Under the pieces are notes generated by a model. That model was given only the letters and a program-made list of their open reading frames with translations. It ran no database searches and was not told where the DNA came from. Below, in pieces: positions 45,306 to 55,221 of a stretch of 64,000 nucleotides of DNA (within the stretch, counting starts at the first letter, position 1; every line of letters begins with the position of its first letter). The translations under genes and the position numbers were made by a program. Where the stretch lies: NCBI GenBank assembly GCA_963700425.1, contig CAVOXO010000001.1, positions 124,001 through 188,000 on the forward strand, in the 5' to 3' direction. The DNA is from CAVOXO01 sp963700425 (lineage in GTDB: Bacteria; Actinomycetota; Acidimicrobiia; Acidimicrobiales; Microtrichaceae).

Positions 45306-46782
45306 CACCCGATCCTCCCACGTCGACGAGATCGATGAGTCGCCGCCTGTCCACCTTGTGCATCGCCGTCAGCGGAATGGCGTCGACGGCGACCACGTCC
45401 TCGGGCTGCTTCCACGCCGCCAGGCGCCCCTGGCAATGGGAGCGGAGCTCCTCGAGACCAGGTGCCGTCCGACCGGGGGCCGGCACCACGACCGCGACCC
45501 CGATGCTGCCCATCACCGGGTGTGCCCGGGGGACCACCACGACATCGTCGATCCCCGGATGATCGGCGAGCACGGCCTCGACCTCGGCCGGAGCCACGTT
45601 GTAGCCACCACGGATGTATCGATCGTCGGATCGACCGACGAGGCGAACGCAACCGCCGGTGGTCCATTCCGCCAGGTCCCCGGTGTGGAGCCATCCGCCC
45701 GCGAAGGTGGCGGCGGTTGCCGCAGGGTCACCGAGGTATCCGTCCGCCACGGCACCCGATCTCAGCCACAACTCGCCGATCTCGCCGACCTCGGCGTCCG
45801 CTCCGTCGGTGGTGACGATGCGCGCAGCCACCCCCGGCCGTGGTCGCCCCACCGTGTGGAGCGCCTCGGAGTCGGGGCCCTCGGGATCCGTGGCGAGACC
45901 CACCCCGCCCGATTCCGTGGACGAGTAGCGAATCGAGTAGACGGCCCCGAGGCGTCTCCGCGCCTCGCGAACCAACTCGGGCGGGGATGCCGCACCGCCC
46001 GCGATCACCGATGTCACCGACGAGACGTCGACCGCGTCGAGCAGGGGCGAGCGCAGCAGCAGCGCCAGCTGCGGGGCGACGACGCCGAGCACCCCGATCC
46101 TCTCGGCCTCGATCAGTGCCAGCACGTCCTCCACCCGCCACTTCTCCAGCGTGTGGAGCGTTCCCCCCATCCTCAGATACCACGGCAGCTTGGTCATGAA
46201 CCCGACGTGCGGAAGTTGGGTCGACACGATCATCGGACCGCCACCTCCCCAACGGTCCTGCCAGCCGACTCCGAGATCGATGTCGCAGACCGCCCGCAGT
46301 TGGCGGTTGCGAAACACTGCTGCTTTCGGCGGGCCCGTGGTCCCCGACGTGAACACGACACAGACGACGCGCTCCTCATCGGGTGCCAAGAGGGGCGGGC
46401 CGGGCGTCCCGACACGGGTGTCGAGCGGTGTGATGCCCGGCGTGGTTCCCGGGTCGAGGTCGGGATCACCGAGAACGAGGTCGGCCCCCAGCGAGGCGAT
46501 GCACGTCGCCCTCTCCGTCCGGCTCAGAACGGGGGAGATCCCCACGGTCACCGCGCCGAGTCTCGCCAGGGCCGCGAACGTGATGATGTAGTCGACCGCC
46601 GAGACCGTGCAGACCGCGACCACGGTCCCCTCCCCGACGCCGTGGTTCTCCGTCAGCCGCCCTGCGACCGCGGCGCTCCGCGTCGACAGCTCCGAGAACG
46701 TCAGTGAGCGCCCGTCGGACTGTCGGACAGCGATCGCGTCCCCGAAGCGGTCGGCCGCCTCCTCGACCGTTCGATCCAACAT
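45298..46782 (-). CDS. AMP-dependent acyl-CoA ligase
   Basis: 494 residues, intact. Adenylate-forming enzyme with P-loop VFTSGTTGPPKAAVFRN near residue 169. The A5 region is YSIRYSSTESGG, A7 is GWLHTGDLAEW and the hinge is GRSDDRYIRGGYNVAPAEVE (quoted in full). The catalytic Lys is near the end, in PLTAMHKVDRRRL. The His before Lys replaces the commoner Gly/Asn-Gly-Lys. The substrate is unknown; the fold suits fatty or aromatic acids. It is divergent from fdhD by about 100 bases. A -10 hexamer lies 8 bases before the ATG. Confidence 0.88.
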   Translation of the reverse strand: MLDRTVEEAADRFGDAIAVRQSDGRSLTFSELSTRSAAVAGRLTENHGVGEGTVVAVCTVSAVDYIITFAALARLGAVTVGISPVLSRTERATCIASLGADLVLGDPDLDPGTTPGITPLDTRVGTPGPPLLAPDEERVVCVVFTSGTTGPPKAAVFRNRQLRAVCDIDLGVGWQDRWGGGGPMIVSTQLPHVGFMTKLPWYLRMGGTLHTLEKWRVEDVLALIEAERIGVLGVVAPQLALLLRSPLLDAVDVSSVTSVIAGGAASPPELVREARRRLGAVYSIRYSSTESGGVGLATDPEGPDSEALHTVGRPRPGVAARIVTTDGADAEVGEIGELWLRSGAVADGYLGDPAATAATFAGGWLHTGDLAEWTTGGCVRLVGRSDDRYIRGGYNVAPAEVEAVLADHPGIDDVVVVPRAHPVMGSIGVAVVVPAPGRTAPGLEELRSHCQGRLAAWKQPEDVVAVDAIPLTAMHKVDRRRLIDLVDVGGSGDG

Positions 46783-46790
46783 GTGTCGAG

Positions 46791-46796
46791 ACGCTA
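46791..46796 (-). promoter_or_regulatory. -10 hexamer TAGCGT for a leaderless transcript
   Basis: On the minus strand TAGCGT ends 8 bases before the ATG of the acyl-CoA ligase gene at 46782. It supports this internal Met over an upstream start at 46890. Confidence 0.4.
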
Positions 46797-46871
46797 ACGG
46801 CTCGCGCCAGGATCGGTGTCCGGCGGGTCGGCTCCCTCCTGCGGCCGAATCCGCCTCGTGGGGCACTGACC

Positions 46872-46877
46872 TATCGT
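46872..46877 (+). promoter_or_regulatory. -10 hexamer TATCGT for leaderless fdhD
   Basis: TATCGT ends 6 bases before the ATG at 46884, which supports this start in a long open frame. Confidence 0.5.
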
Positions 46878-46883
46878 GGCGCC

Positions 46884-47704
46884 ATGTCACGGGGCCGTTC
46901 CCAACGAGTCATGGTCACCCGGGTCGGCGGTCCGGCCGGCGAGGCCGTCGCCCCCTCCGACGTGGTGGTCGAGGAACCCCTCGAGATCCGATTGGGCGAT
47001 CGACTCGTGGCCACCACGATGAGAACGCCGGGCCACGATTTCGAGCTGGCCGCGGGCTTCTGCCACAACGAGGGTCACCTCGACGGAACATCGGTCCGTG
47101 AGGTTCGGTACTGCGCCACGGCGTCGGCGGTCGACACGCACTTCAACGTCGTGACGGTCGAGCCGACGTCATCGCCTCCCACCGCGTCCCGCCCGGTTGG
47201 GAACCACCTCGAGTTCATGCGGAGTCTGCGGATCGCAGCAACTCGACGAACTCGTGGCCCGGATGGGCATGGCAAGCGCTCCCGACCGTACCGTTCGACA
47301 CCTCGGTGCTCGACGGGCTCGGGGTTCGGGTCCGGGAGGACCAGTCGCTCTTCGGGGCCACGGGGGGATCGCATGCCGCGGCCGAGTTCTCGCTCACCGA
47401 CGGCAAGGTCTGCGTCGTCCGCGAAGACATCGGTCGGCACAATGCCGTGGACAAGGTGGCCGGTCGTCTGCTCCTGGCGGGTCGGTTGCCCGCGTCGGGT
47501 TCCGGACTCTGGGTCTCGGGTCGGGCGAGCTTCGAGATCGTGCAGAAGGCGTGGGCGGCAGGGTTCCCTCTCGTCGTGTCGGTCAGCTCGCCGTCGTCTC
47601 TGGCCGTCTCCGTCGCCTCGCGCGCGGGCATGGGACTCGTCGGATTCGCTCGGGAGGACGGGGCGACGATCTTCACCTGGCCCGAGGGGTGGCATCGGAC
47701 GTGA
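46884..47704 (+). CDS. fdhD: Formate dehydrogenase sulfurtransferase FdhD (two frame breaks)
   Basis: Delivers sulfur from a cysteine desulfurase to the molybdenum cofactor of formate-dehydrogenase-type enzymes. The first frame carries VVVEEPLEIRLGD and TPGHDFELAAGFCHNEG. The second frame has the cysteine motif TTSSSCGVCGSQQLDELV. The third has LFGATGGSHAAAEFSLTDG and VREDIGRHNAVDKVAGRLLL. Breaks near 47184 and 47277 are both explained by loss of one CG/GC unit, from ACCGCGCGTCCC and AAGCGCGCTCCC respectively. Intact length is about 274 residues. Its stop overlaps the start of its client-type enzyme as GTGA. Confidence 0.92.
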
Positions 47705-49927
47705 GGACACGGATTCCTCTCCATCCCTCGACATGGGTCGGCGTGTCGCCGAACGGCATCGGTCAGCAGAAGCCCCATCACCTGCGCGAGATGCTGTCGG
47801 TGGCCCGAGACAACAGGAGGAACCTTCGCTACGCCTGGGACGTCCTCTCCAAGGGTGTGTGCGACGGGTGCGCTCTCGGCGTCGCCGGCCTACACGACTG
47901 GACGATCGACGGTCTCCACCTCTGCACCACCCGACTCAAGATGTTGGAGTTCAACACCGCGGAGGCGTTCGATCCGGCGATCTGCGCCGACGCCTCGGTC
48001 CTGGCCGACGCCACGACGGCGGAGCTCCGCGCCCTCGGCCGGATCGGCCATCCGATGCGTCGCCGCCGTGGAGAACGCGGGTTCTCACGCATCGGATGGG
48101 CCGAGGCGTTGGATGCCGTCGGATCCGCCATCAGGGCCGTCGATCCGGAACGCGTCGCCTGGTATCTCACCAGCCGTGGCCTCACGAACGAGACCTACTA
48201 CGTCGCAGGCAAGGCGGCGCGTGCTCTCGGGATCTCGTCGATCGACAGACGCGGCACGGGTGTGCCACGCTCCCTCCACGATCGGGCTGAAGCAGTCGAT
48301 CGGGGTGGCCGCGTCCACATGTTCGCTGCGTGACGTGATCGAGTCCGACCTCGTGCTCTTGTGGGGGACCAATCCTGCCAACAACCAGCCCGTGATGATG
48401 AAGTACCTGGACCGGGCGGTGAAGTCGGGGACCAGGGTCGTCGTCATCAACCCGTACCTGGAGCCGGGACTCGAGCGGTACTGGGTGCCGTCGGCGGTCG
48501 AGTCCTACCTGTTCGGCACGAGGATCGCCGCGCTGCACGTCCCGGTGCGTCCCGGGGGCGACGTCGCGCTCGCCAACGCCGTGATGAAGTCGTTGTTGGA
48601 GCGGTCGGCGGTCGACACGGACTTCATCGAGCAGCACACCGAGGGCTTCTCCGACCTCACGTCCTCGCTGGACGATCAGCCGCTGTCGGAGCTGCTGGAG
48701 GCGTCGGGTGTGGACCATGGGCAGCTCGAGGCCTTCGTGGACCTCATCGCCGGGTCCGAGACCATGGTGACGATCTGGTCCATGGGCATCACCCAGCACC
48801 GCAGTGGTGTGGAGGGCGTCCAGGCCCTGGTCAACCTGAACCTGGCCCGGGGGGCGGTGGGCCGGAACGGCTGTGGACTGATGCCGATCAGGGGCCACTC
48901 GGGAGTCCAGGGAGGGGCCGAGATGGGGGCCTACGCGACCTCGTTTCCGGGCGGGCGGGCGGTCGATGCCGACAACGCGGAGGAGATGGCCGCGTTGTGG
49001 GGCTTCGACGTGTCCGGCGACGTCGGCCTGACCGCGCCCGAGATGATCGAACGCGCCGCCGACGGCGGGCTCGACGTCCTGTGGTGTTCGGGGGGCAACA
49101 TGTCCGAGGTGATGCCCGATCCCTCCGGCACGGTCGACGCGCTCAGCCGGGTCCCGTTGCGCATCCACGCAGACGTGGTGCTGACTCCCCAGATGTTCAT
49201 CGAGTCCGAGGATGTGATCATCCTCCCGGTCCGCACCCGCTACGAACAGGAGGGCGGGGGGACGTCGACCACGACGGAGCGGCGCGTGGCGTTCAGCCCC
49301 GAGATCCCGAGGCAGGTCGGCGAGGCCCGCAGCGAGTGGCGGCTCTACGCGGACGTCGCGATCGCCGCCGACCCCGAACTGGCCGACGCGTTCGCATGGT
49401 CCGACAACGCCGCGCTGCGGGCCGAGATCGCTCGCGTCGTCCCGGCCTATGCGGGCATCGAGCACCTCAGCGACACGGGGGACGCCATCCAATGGGGCGG
49501 CCGTCACCTGTGCTCCGGTGGGGTCTTCCCCACCGACAGCGGCCGTGGTCGGTTCACGGTGCTGCGTCCGCCGCCTCCGACGCATCGAGGGGGGGACCGG
49601 TTCATCGTCACCACCCGACGCGGCAAGCAGTTCAATACGATCGTGTGGGGAGAGACCGATCCGCTGACCGGGGCGTCCCGACGCGATGTCTACATCGACA
49701 CCGATGATGCACGGCGGCTCGACATCATGTCGGGACAGTCTGTCCTGTTGCGTTCCGAGTGGGGGGAGATGACCGGCTCGGCTCGCCTGGTGACCCTGGC
49801 GCCGGGCTCGCTGCAGGTGCACTGGCCTGAGGGGAACGTTCTCCTGCCGGGGGGCGCCGATCACCGCGAACCCCTCAGCCAGATGCCCGACTACGGCACG
49901 ACGGTGACCCTCTCCCGCCTCGGCTGA
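47701..49927 (+). CDS. Formate-dehydrogenase-like molybdopterin oxidoreductase (one frame break)
   Basis: A large molybdenum or tungsten bis-MGD enzyme of the FdhA/YdeP-like group, about 742 residues. The start has GIGQQKPHHLREMLSVARDN and WDVLSKGVCDGCALGVAGLH, with a CxxC pair. The group marker LHLCTTRLKMLEFNTAEAFD follows. The middle reads VCHAPSTIGLKQSIGVAA, then SDLVLLWGTNPANNQPVMMK (MGD binding). GRNGCGLMPIRGHSGVQGGAEM and EDVIILPVRTRYEQEGGG follow. The C-terminal MopB domain contains RRGKQFNTIVWGETDPLTGA. The frame changes near 48247. The true substrate of this group is uncertain; formate is a guess. FdhD is directly upstream, and molybdopterin genes lie 5 kb away. Confidence 0.88.
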
Positions 49928-50028
49928 CCCTCGGGCGGCGCGGTGACGGCCGACGGGGTCACGGACCCGAGCCGTGGATCGGCGCGACCGGGCCGCTCGC
50001 GCTGTCGGTGTCGTGGCAGCATCTCGGG

Positions 50029-50837
50029 ATGGCCCTCGAACCCGAATCCGTTCTCCTCACCCGAAAGGTGGCCGTGGTCACGGGGGCCGCGCAGGGCATC
50101 GGGGCGGCCTGCGCGTTGGCCCTGGCGCGTTCGGAGCCGACGTCGCGCTGGTCGATCGCCATGCCGATCTGCTCGACGGGACAGCGGGGGAGGTCGAGGC
50201 GCTCGGGCGGGTCGCACTCACCACCTACGGCGATGTACGTGACCACGCGGTCGTCGACGAGATGATCTCGGGGGCGGTGAAGCGCTTCGGTCATCTCGAC
50301 ATCGTCGTCAACAACGCCGGTGGCGGGTTCGTGGCCCCCCTGATGGAGGTGTCGGACAAGGGCCGAACGGCGCTCGTCGACGAGAACTTCACCCAGGTGG
50401 TCGACGTGATCCGAACCGCCGTCCCCCATGTGGTGGAGGGCGGCTCGATCATCAACATCACGTCCATCGAGGCCCACCGTGCGGGGCCCGGCTTCGCGGT
50501 CTACTCGGCGATGAAGGCGGCGGTCGCGAACCTCACCGCCACCCTGTCGCTCGAGTTCGCTCCCCTCGGGATCCGCGTGAACGCGATCGCCCCGGACATG
50601 ATCCGGACCCCTGGTGACGCGGCTCTCACCGAGAGCTCCGAGGCGCTGGTCGACTCCGGCCATGCCCCTTCGCCGTCGGGTGGAATGGGTGACCCCGACG
50701 ATGTGGCGGCCGCCATGGTCTTCCTGGCCGGAGACATGTCGAGCTTCGTGACCGGGACCACGCTCCACGTCGACGGGGGGACGTTCGCCGCGTCAGGGTG
50801 GCGGCGGCGGATCAGCGACGACCACTGGTCGTTGTGA
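50029..50837 (+). CDS. Short-chain dehydrogenase/reductase (one frameshift)
   Basis: Rossmann oxidoreductase of the classical SDR family. The cofactor motif is KVAVVTGAAQGIGAACALAL near residue 15. NNAGGG is the second motif, and the catalytic residues are the Ser in INITSIEA and Tyr-Lys in AVYSAMKAA (YxxxK). The C-terminus has the family marker SFVTGTTLHVDGG. The frame breaks near 50128: LALAR is followed by FGADVALVDRHADLL one base earlier, so one base is missing. Intact length is about 270 residues. The start Met at 50029 is the first to fit. The substrate is unknown. Confidence 0.85.
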
Positions 50838-50876
50838 GAGGGGTGTGACCCCGCTGTCGGGCCAGAGGCCGCGTGC

Positions 50877-51377
50877 TCACCCGCTGTGTTCGTCGAGCCA
50901 GGCGTCGCCGATGGAGAACTCCTCATCGAGCTGGCGTGAGGCGATCCCCTTGGCGAAGTCGGCCAGCTTTCCGCCGACGAGCGGCACCTTGACCGCGATG
51001 TCGAGGGTCACGGTGTACGTCGTCTCGTCGCCGTCGGGCTCCAGGAGCGTTCGTCCGCTGATCTTGACCGGAACCCCCTCGCTGTCGAGCGTGAACTGGC
51101 CGCCGTAGGTGCCGTCTCCCTTGTCGTTCCACTCGTCGGTGCTGACCATCGTGTTGACGGGCTTGATGAACTTCTTGGCGAAGCCGGGTATGCCCTCGAC
51201 CTCCACCTCGCGGGTGATGACGATGCGGAGCCGGTCATCCGATCGGTCCTCCTCGAGGACCTCGACGCCGATGTGGCCCATCTTCTCGAACTTGGCGACG
51301 TGGCTCCGGGGGTCAGAGAACATCGCCCAGCAGTCCGCCGCCGGTGCATCGAAGGTGTGGGTCTTGGTGAACTCCAT
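50877..51377 (-). CDS. DUF2505 family protein (START-like fold)
   Basis: 166 residues, no signal. It begins EFTKTHTFDAPAADCWAMFSD, the usual DUF2505/polyketide-cyclase-like start. It then reads RIVITREVEVEGIPGFAKKF and ends VPLVGGKLADFAKGIASRQL. DUF2505 proteins are common in actinobacteria and probably bind a hydrophobic ligand in a START-like cavity; the function is not established. The gene is divergent from the CoA-transferase operon, and the shared gap holds the TCTGAC-N5-GTCAGA palindrome, so both may answer to the same regulator. Confidence 0.8.
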   Translation of the reverse strand: MEFTKTHTFDAPAADCWAMFSDPRSHVAKFEKMGHIGVEVLEEDRSDDRLRIVITREVEVEGIPGFAKKFIKPVNTMVSTDEWNDKGDGTYGGQFTLDSEGVPVKISGRTLLEPDGDETTYTVTLDIAVKVPLVGGKLADFAKGIASRQLDEEFSIGDAWLDEHSG

Positions 51378-51415
51378 CGGTGCAGTCTGTTCCACGATCG
51401 AGCGCACGGCTAGTT

Positions 51416-51432
51416 TCTGACACCGCGTCAGA
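51416..51432. promoter_or_regulatory. Palindromic operator, copy 1 (TetR-type)
   Basis: TCTGACACCGCGTCAGA is an inverted repeat TCTGAC-N5-GTCAGA in the 82-base gap between the divergent DUF2505 and CoA-transferase genes. The same arms and spacing recur at 62194-62210. The CoA-transferase operon ends with a TetR-type gene, which is the natural candidate to bind it. Inferred. Confidence 0.65.
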
Positions 51433-51459
51433 TCTTCGTCGAGATCCGGAGGAACAGCC

Positions 51460-52692
51460 ATGGCCACCAACGCACCGCTTCACGGGGTCCGCATCATCGA
51501 GGTCTCGATGTTCGGACCGGGTGCGCTCACCACCCATCTCGCCGATCTCGGCGCGGATGTGATCAAGATCGAGTCCCCCGCGGGCGACTACATCCGTCGG
51601 ATGACCTGGCCCATCGTCGAGGGCGTCTCGCTGATGCACCTCCACATCAGCCGGGGCAAGCGGTCGATCGTCCTGGATCTCCGCACCGACGAGGGCGTGG
51701 AGGTCTTCAAGGAGCTCGTCGCCGGAGCCGACGCAGTGATCGAGGCCATGAGGCCGGGCGGGCTGGCCCGCAGGGGACTCGGATACGAAGAGCTCCGCGC
51801 CGTCAACCCCCGGATCGTCTTCTGCACCATCTCGGGTTACGGGATGACCGGCCCCTACGCCACCATGCCGAGCCACGGGATCGCCTACGACACCTGGGCG
51901 GGCCTGGTCCAGCCCGAGACCGACGAGGAGGGATTCTGCTGCATTCCCGAACACCCGTCGGTCGGGATTCATGCGGGACCGCTGTTCGGCGCACTCGGCG
52001 TCCTGGCAGGGATCACCGGGGCCCGCGCCAGCGGTGAGGGTTGTCAGTTGGAGATTGCCCAGTCGGACGCGGCCGCGGCCATGGACTGGTTGCGGTCCGA
52101 GACCTGGAAGGCCTATGAGCGGCCCGAGGACGAGGTGACCGGCAACCCCTCAGACGACTTCGAGCGTCGGGCGCCGGGCACTGCCGGCATGCGCGACGGG
52201 GTTCGCTACCAGTTCTACGCGACGTCGGACGATCGACACGTCCTCTTCATGGCCTCGGAACAGGAGTTCTGGAAGAACTTCTGTGAGGCGGTCGGCCGCC
52301 CCGAGCTCTTCGAGCGGTGGCCTGGGTCGCAGTACGGCGACCATGCCAAGGGCAACCGGGAGCTGCAGGCCATCCTCAAGGAGATCTTCGCCTCGCGAAC
52401 CGCCGAGGACTGGATCGCCTTCGGAGACGAGCACAACACTCCCATCGCCCCGGTGAACACGCCCAAGACGATCGCGGAGGATCCCCAGTTCCAGGACCGC
52501 TTCCCCTGGCTTCCCGCGGAGGAGCTCGGCGCCGATCAACTCGCCTCGCCACTCAAGTTCCTCGATTCGCCCGTGCCCCGACCCACCAAGGCCCCGACGG
52601 TCGGTCAGCACACCGAGGAGGTCCTGTCCGAGGTGTTGGGGCTCGGTGCCGATCGGATAGCCGCGCTGCGCGAAGCCGGAGCGATCGGGTGA
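51460..52692 (+). CDS. Family III CoA-transferase (CaiB/BaiF)
   Basis: 410 residues, intact. It begins LHGVRIIEVSMFGPGALTTH and then has LADLGADVIKIESPAGDYIR, the family N-terminal pattern. MHLHISRGKRSIVLDLRTDEG and VIEAMRPGGLARRGLGYEEL follow. The family uses an Asp in the middle domain to form an acyl-enzyme; a good candidate is the Asp in SHGIAYDTWAGLV. The enzyme moves CoA between carboxylates. First gene of an operon with an acyl-CoA ligase, an F420-type oxidoreductase and a TetR regulator. GGAGGA lies about 8 bases before the ATG. Confidence 0.9.
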   Translation: MATNAPLHGVRIIEVSMFGPGALTTHLADLGADVIKIESPAGDYIRRMTWPIVEGVSLMHLHISRGKRSIVLDLRTDEGVEVFKELVAGADAVIEAMRPGGLARRGLGYEELRAVNPRIVFCTISGYGMTGPYATMPSHGIAYDTWAGLVQPETDEEGFCCIPEHPSVGIHAGPLFGALGVLAGITGARASGEGCQLEIAQSDAAAAMDWLRSETWKAYERPEDEVTGNPSDDFERRAPGTAGMRDGVRYQFYATSDDRHVLFMASEQEFWKNFCEAVGRPELFERWPGSQYGDHAKGNRELQAILKEIFASRTAEDWIAFGDEHNTPIAPVNTPKTIAEDPQFQDRFPWLPAEELGADQLASPLKFLDSPVPRPTKAPTVGQHTEEVLSEVLGLGADRIAALREAGAIG

Positions 52693-52717
52693 ACGTCGAC
52701 GCGACGGGGGCGACCAC

Positions 52718-54346
52718 GTGAACGATCGGGAGGCCATGGTGAGGGGAGACCTGGAATGGGGGACCATCCCCCGTCTGTTGCGCGCCGCCGTCGCGACACA
52801 CGGGGATCACGAGGCTCTCGTCGACGCCTCCGCGGCGGGTGGCACCGAGCGCATCTCCTACGTCGAACTCGGCCGCCGGGCCGAGGAGACGGCGCGCGCC
52901 CTCGTCGCCCACGGCGTGAACCCCGGTGACCGGGTGGCGATCTGGGCGCCCAACATCTGGGAGTGGCCGGTCACCGCGCTGGGGATCCACCTGGCCGGAG
53001 CGGTCCTCGTGCCGATCAACACGCGCTACAAGGGCACCGAGGCCGCGTACATCCTTCAGCGCAGCGGGGCGGTGGCCCTGTTCTGTGTCGAGGGCTTCCT
53101 CGACAACCACTACGTGTCGATGTTGGACGGCTCGGATCTGCCCGACCTTGCCGACGTCGTGGTCATGCGTGGGGACACTCCCCCCTCCGCGATGTCGTGT
53201 GAGGCCTTCCTGGCCGCTGCAGAGCGGATCGATCCTGCAGCGATCGACGAGCGGGTCGACGCGCTCGGGCCCGACGACCTCTCCGACCTGCTGTTCACCT
53301 CCGGCACGACCGGAGCACCGAAGGGCGTCATGTGCACCCACGGTCAGACGGTGCGGGCCTTCTGCGACTGGGCCTCGGTGGTGGGGCTCCGGTCCGACGA
53401 CCGCTACCTGATCGTCAACCCGTTCTTCCATGCCTTCGGCTACAAGGCGGGCCTGGTGGCGTCGCTGACCAAGGGGGCCACCATGGTCACCGAGGCGGTC
53501 TTCGACGTGGTTGCCGTCATGGGGTCGATCAGCCGAGAGGCCATCACCATGATTCCGGGCCCGCCCACGCTGTACCAGACCATCCTCAACCACCCCGACC
53601 TCGACCTCCGCGCGCTCGGTTCGCTCCGGCTGGCCGTCACCGGTGCCGCCGTCGTTCCGGTCGAGCTGATCCGCCGGATGCACGACGTGCTGGGCTTCGA
53701 GACGGTCATCACCGGCTACGGGCTCACCGAGGCGTGCGGCATCGCCACCATGTGTCGACACGACGACGCGCCCGAGGTCATCTCCGCCACGTCGGGCAGG
53801 GCCATCCCCGGCGTGACCGTCACCGTCGTCGACAACGAGGGACGCGAGGTTCCCCGAGGCACCGAGGGAGAGGTCCTGGTCGCGGGGTACAACGTGATGG
53901 TGGGCTACTTCGAGGACCCCGAACAGACCGCGGAGGCGATCGATCCGGAGGGTCGCCTGCACACCGGAGACGTGGGCATCATGGATGGCGCCGGCAACGT
54001 TCGGATCACCGACCGACTCAAGGACATGTTCATCGTCGGAGGGTTCAACGCCTATCCGGCGGAGATCGAATCCCTTCTGTGTGGCCACCCCGATGTCGCA
54101 CAGGCCGCCGTGGTGGGCGTCGACGACGAGCGTCTGGGCGAGGTGGGGTACGCCTTCGTGGTCGGCCGGGCCGGGTCCGTGGTCGATCCGGCGGAGATCA
54201 TCGCCTGGTCGCGGGAGAACATGGCGAACTTCAAGGTGCCCCGTCACGTGGAGATCGTCGATGAACTGCCCCTCAACGCGTCGGGCAAGGTACTGCGCTA
54301 TCAACTGAGAGAGCGGGCTGCCGCCGGAAGGGGAGGTCAGGGGTGA
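52718..54346 (+). CDS. Acyl-CoA ligase of the FadD3-like group
   Basis: 542 residues, intact. The P-loop is LLFTSGTTGAPKGVMCTHG near residue 193. The A5 region is GYGLTEACGIATMC, A7 is GRLHTGDVGIMDG and the hinge is DRLKDMFIVGGFNAYPAEIE (quoted in full). The catalytic Lys is in NASGKVLRYQLRER. In mycobacteria FadD3 activates a steroid C/D-ring propionate; the likeness here is general, and a fatty or steroid-derived acid is only a possibility. GTG at 52718 is chosen as start; an in-frame ATG at 52736 is an alternative. Operon position: second of four. Confidence 0.88.
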   Translation: MNDREAMVRGDLEWGTIPRLLRAAVATHGDHEALVDASAAGGTERISYVELGRRAEETARALVAHGVNPGDRVAIWAPNIWEWPVTALGIHLAGAVLVPINTRYKGTEAAYILQRSGAVALFCVEGFLDNHYVSMLDGSDLPDLADVVVMRGDTPPSAMSCEAFLAAAERIDPAAIDERVDALGPDDLSDLLFTSGTTGAPKGVMCTHGQTVRAFCDWASVVGLRSDDRYLIVNPFFHAFGYKAGLVASLTKGATMVTEAVFDVVAVMGSISREAITMIPGPPTLYQTILNHPDLDLRALGSLRLAVTGAAVVPVELIRRMHDVLGFETVITGYGLTEACGIATMCRHDDAPEVISATSGRAIPGVTVTVVDNEGREVPRGTEGEVLVAGYNVMVGYFEDPEQTAEAIDPEGRLHTGDVGIMDGAGNVRITDRLKDMFIVGGFNAYPAEIESLLCGHPDVAQAAVVGVDDERLGEVGYAFVVGRAGSVVDPAEIIAWSRENMANFKVPRHVEIVDELPLNASGKVLRYQLRERAAAGRGGQG

Positions 54347-55221
54347 AGTTCGCCCAGGCACTCATCGGACTACCGGCCGGCGACTACGTCGCGGTGGGTC
54401 GCGCCGCGGAGCAGGCCGGATTCGACTCTGTCGCTCTCAGCGATCACGTGGTGTACCCCGCCGATCTGGCGTCGCCGTATCCCTACACGCCCGACGGAAA
54501 GCCCCAGTACGACCCCACGTGGGACTTCCCCGACCCCTGGGTCGCCATCGCCGCGATCTCGTCGGTCACCACGACGCTCGACTTCCTCACCAACGTGTTC
54601 GTCCTCCCCGCCCGGCACCCGCTCCTCGTGGCCAAGGCCGTCGGGACCGCGTCCGCCGTCTCGGGCGGGAGGGTGGCGCTCGGAATCGGTGCCGGATGGA
54701 TGCGAGAGGAGTTCGAGGTACTGGACCAGGTCTTCGAGCGACGTGGGCGGCGCATGGATGAAGCCATCGAGGTGATGCGCGCCGTGTGGACCGGCGAGTT
54801 CGTGGAGCATCACGGTGAGGCTTACGACTTCCCGTCCCTCGACATGCGTCCCGCCCCGCCGGTGCCCGTTCCCATCCTCGTCGGCGGCCACTCCGACAGG
54901 GCGCTCCGGCGCGCTGCGGGTCTCGATGGATGGATCGGCGTCAACTACGACCTCGACACGCTCGAGAGTCACTGTCGACGTCTTGCCGAACTCCGCGAGG
55001 AGGTCGGCACGGCCGATCGCCCGTTCCAGATCGTGGCGTCGCCGCTGGCCGTTCCCGCTCCCGAGGTGATCGAGCGGCTCGACGACCTCGGCGTGACCAC
55101 CATCCTCACGTCGGCGTGGATGGCCGCGGGAACGTTGGTGCCCGACTCGATCGAGCACGCCTCGGATCTGATGGGGTCGTATGCGGAGCGTTTCATCACC
55201 CCGCTGCGGGGAACGGCGTGA
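54343..55221 (+). CDS. F420-type luciferase-like oxidoreductase
   Basis: 292 residues, intact. TIM-barrel LLM-class protein of the probable F420-dependent group. The typical stretches are AEQAGFDSVALSDHVVYP (about 22-39), TTLDFLTNVFVLPARHPLLV, and GGRVALGIGAGWMREEFEVL. The later PVPILVGGHSDRALRRAA is the conserved ILVGG loop. Such enzymes oxidise or reduce many small molecules. It overlaps both neighbours as GTGA and may act on the CoA esters made by the operon's ligase and transferase. That link is inferred. Confidence 0.87.
   Translation: MKFAQALIGLPAGDYVAVGRAAEQAGFDSVALSDHVVYPADLASPYPYTPDGKPQYDPTWDFPDPWVAIAAISSVTTTLDFLTNVFVLPARHPLLVAKAVGTASAVSGGRVALGIGAGWMREEFEVLDQVFERRGRRMDEAIEVMRAVWTGEFVEHHGEAYDFPSLDMRPAPPVPVPILVGGHSDRALRRAAGLDGWIGVNYDLDTLESHCRRLAELREEVGTADRPFQIVASPLAVPAPEVIERLDDLGVTTILTSAWMAAGTLVPDSIEHASDLMGSYAERFITPLRGTA

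Noticed and set aside
45178..46707. Plus-strand open frame of about 509 codons over the acyl-CoA ligase
   Set aside because: The minus-strand ligase has all adenylation motifs; the antisense product is Arg/Asp/His-rich without a recognisable fold.
48182..49864. Minus-strand open frame over the molybdoenzyme
   Set aside because: Shadow of the conserved plus-strand gene.
52553..54361. 602-codon minus-strand open frame over the FadD3-like ligase
   Set aside because: Shadow; no start context and no recognised domain.
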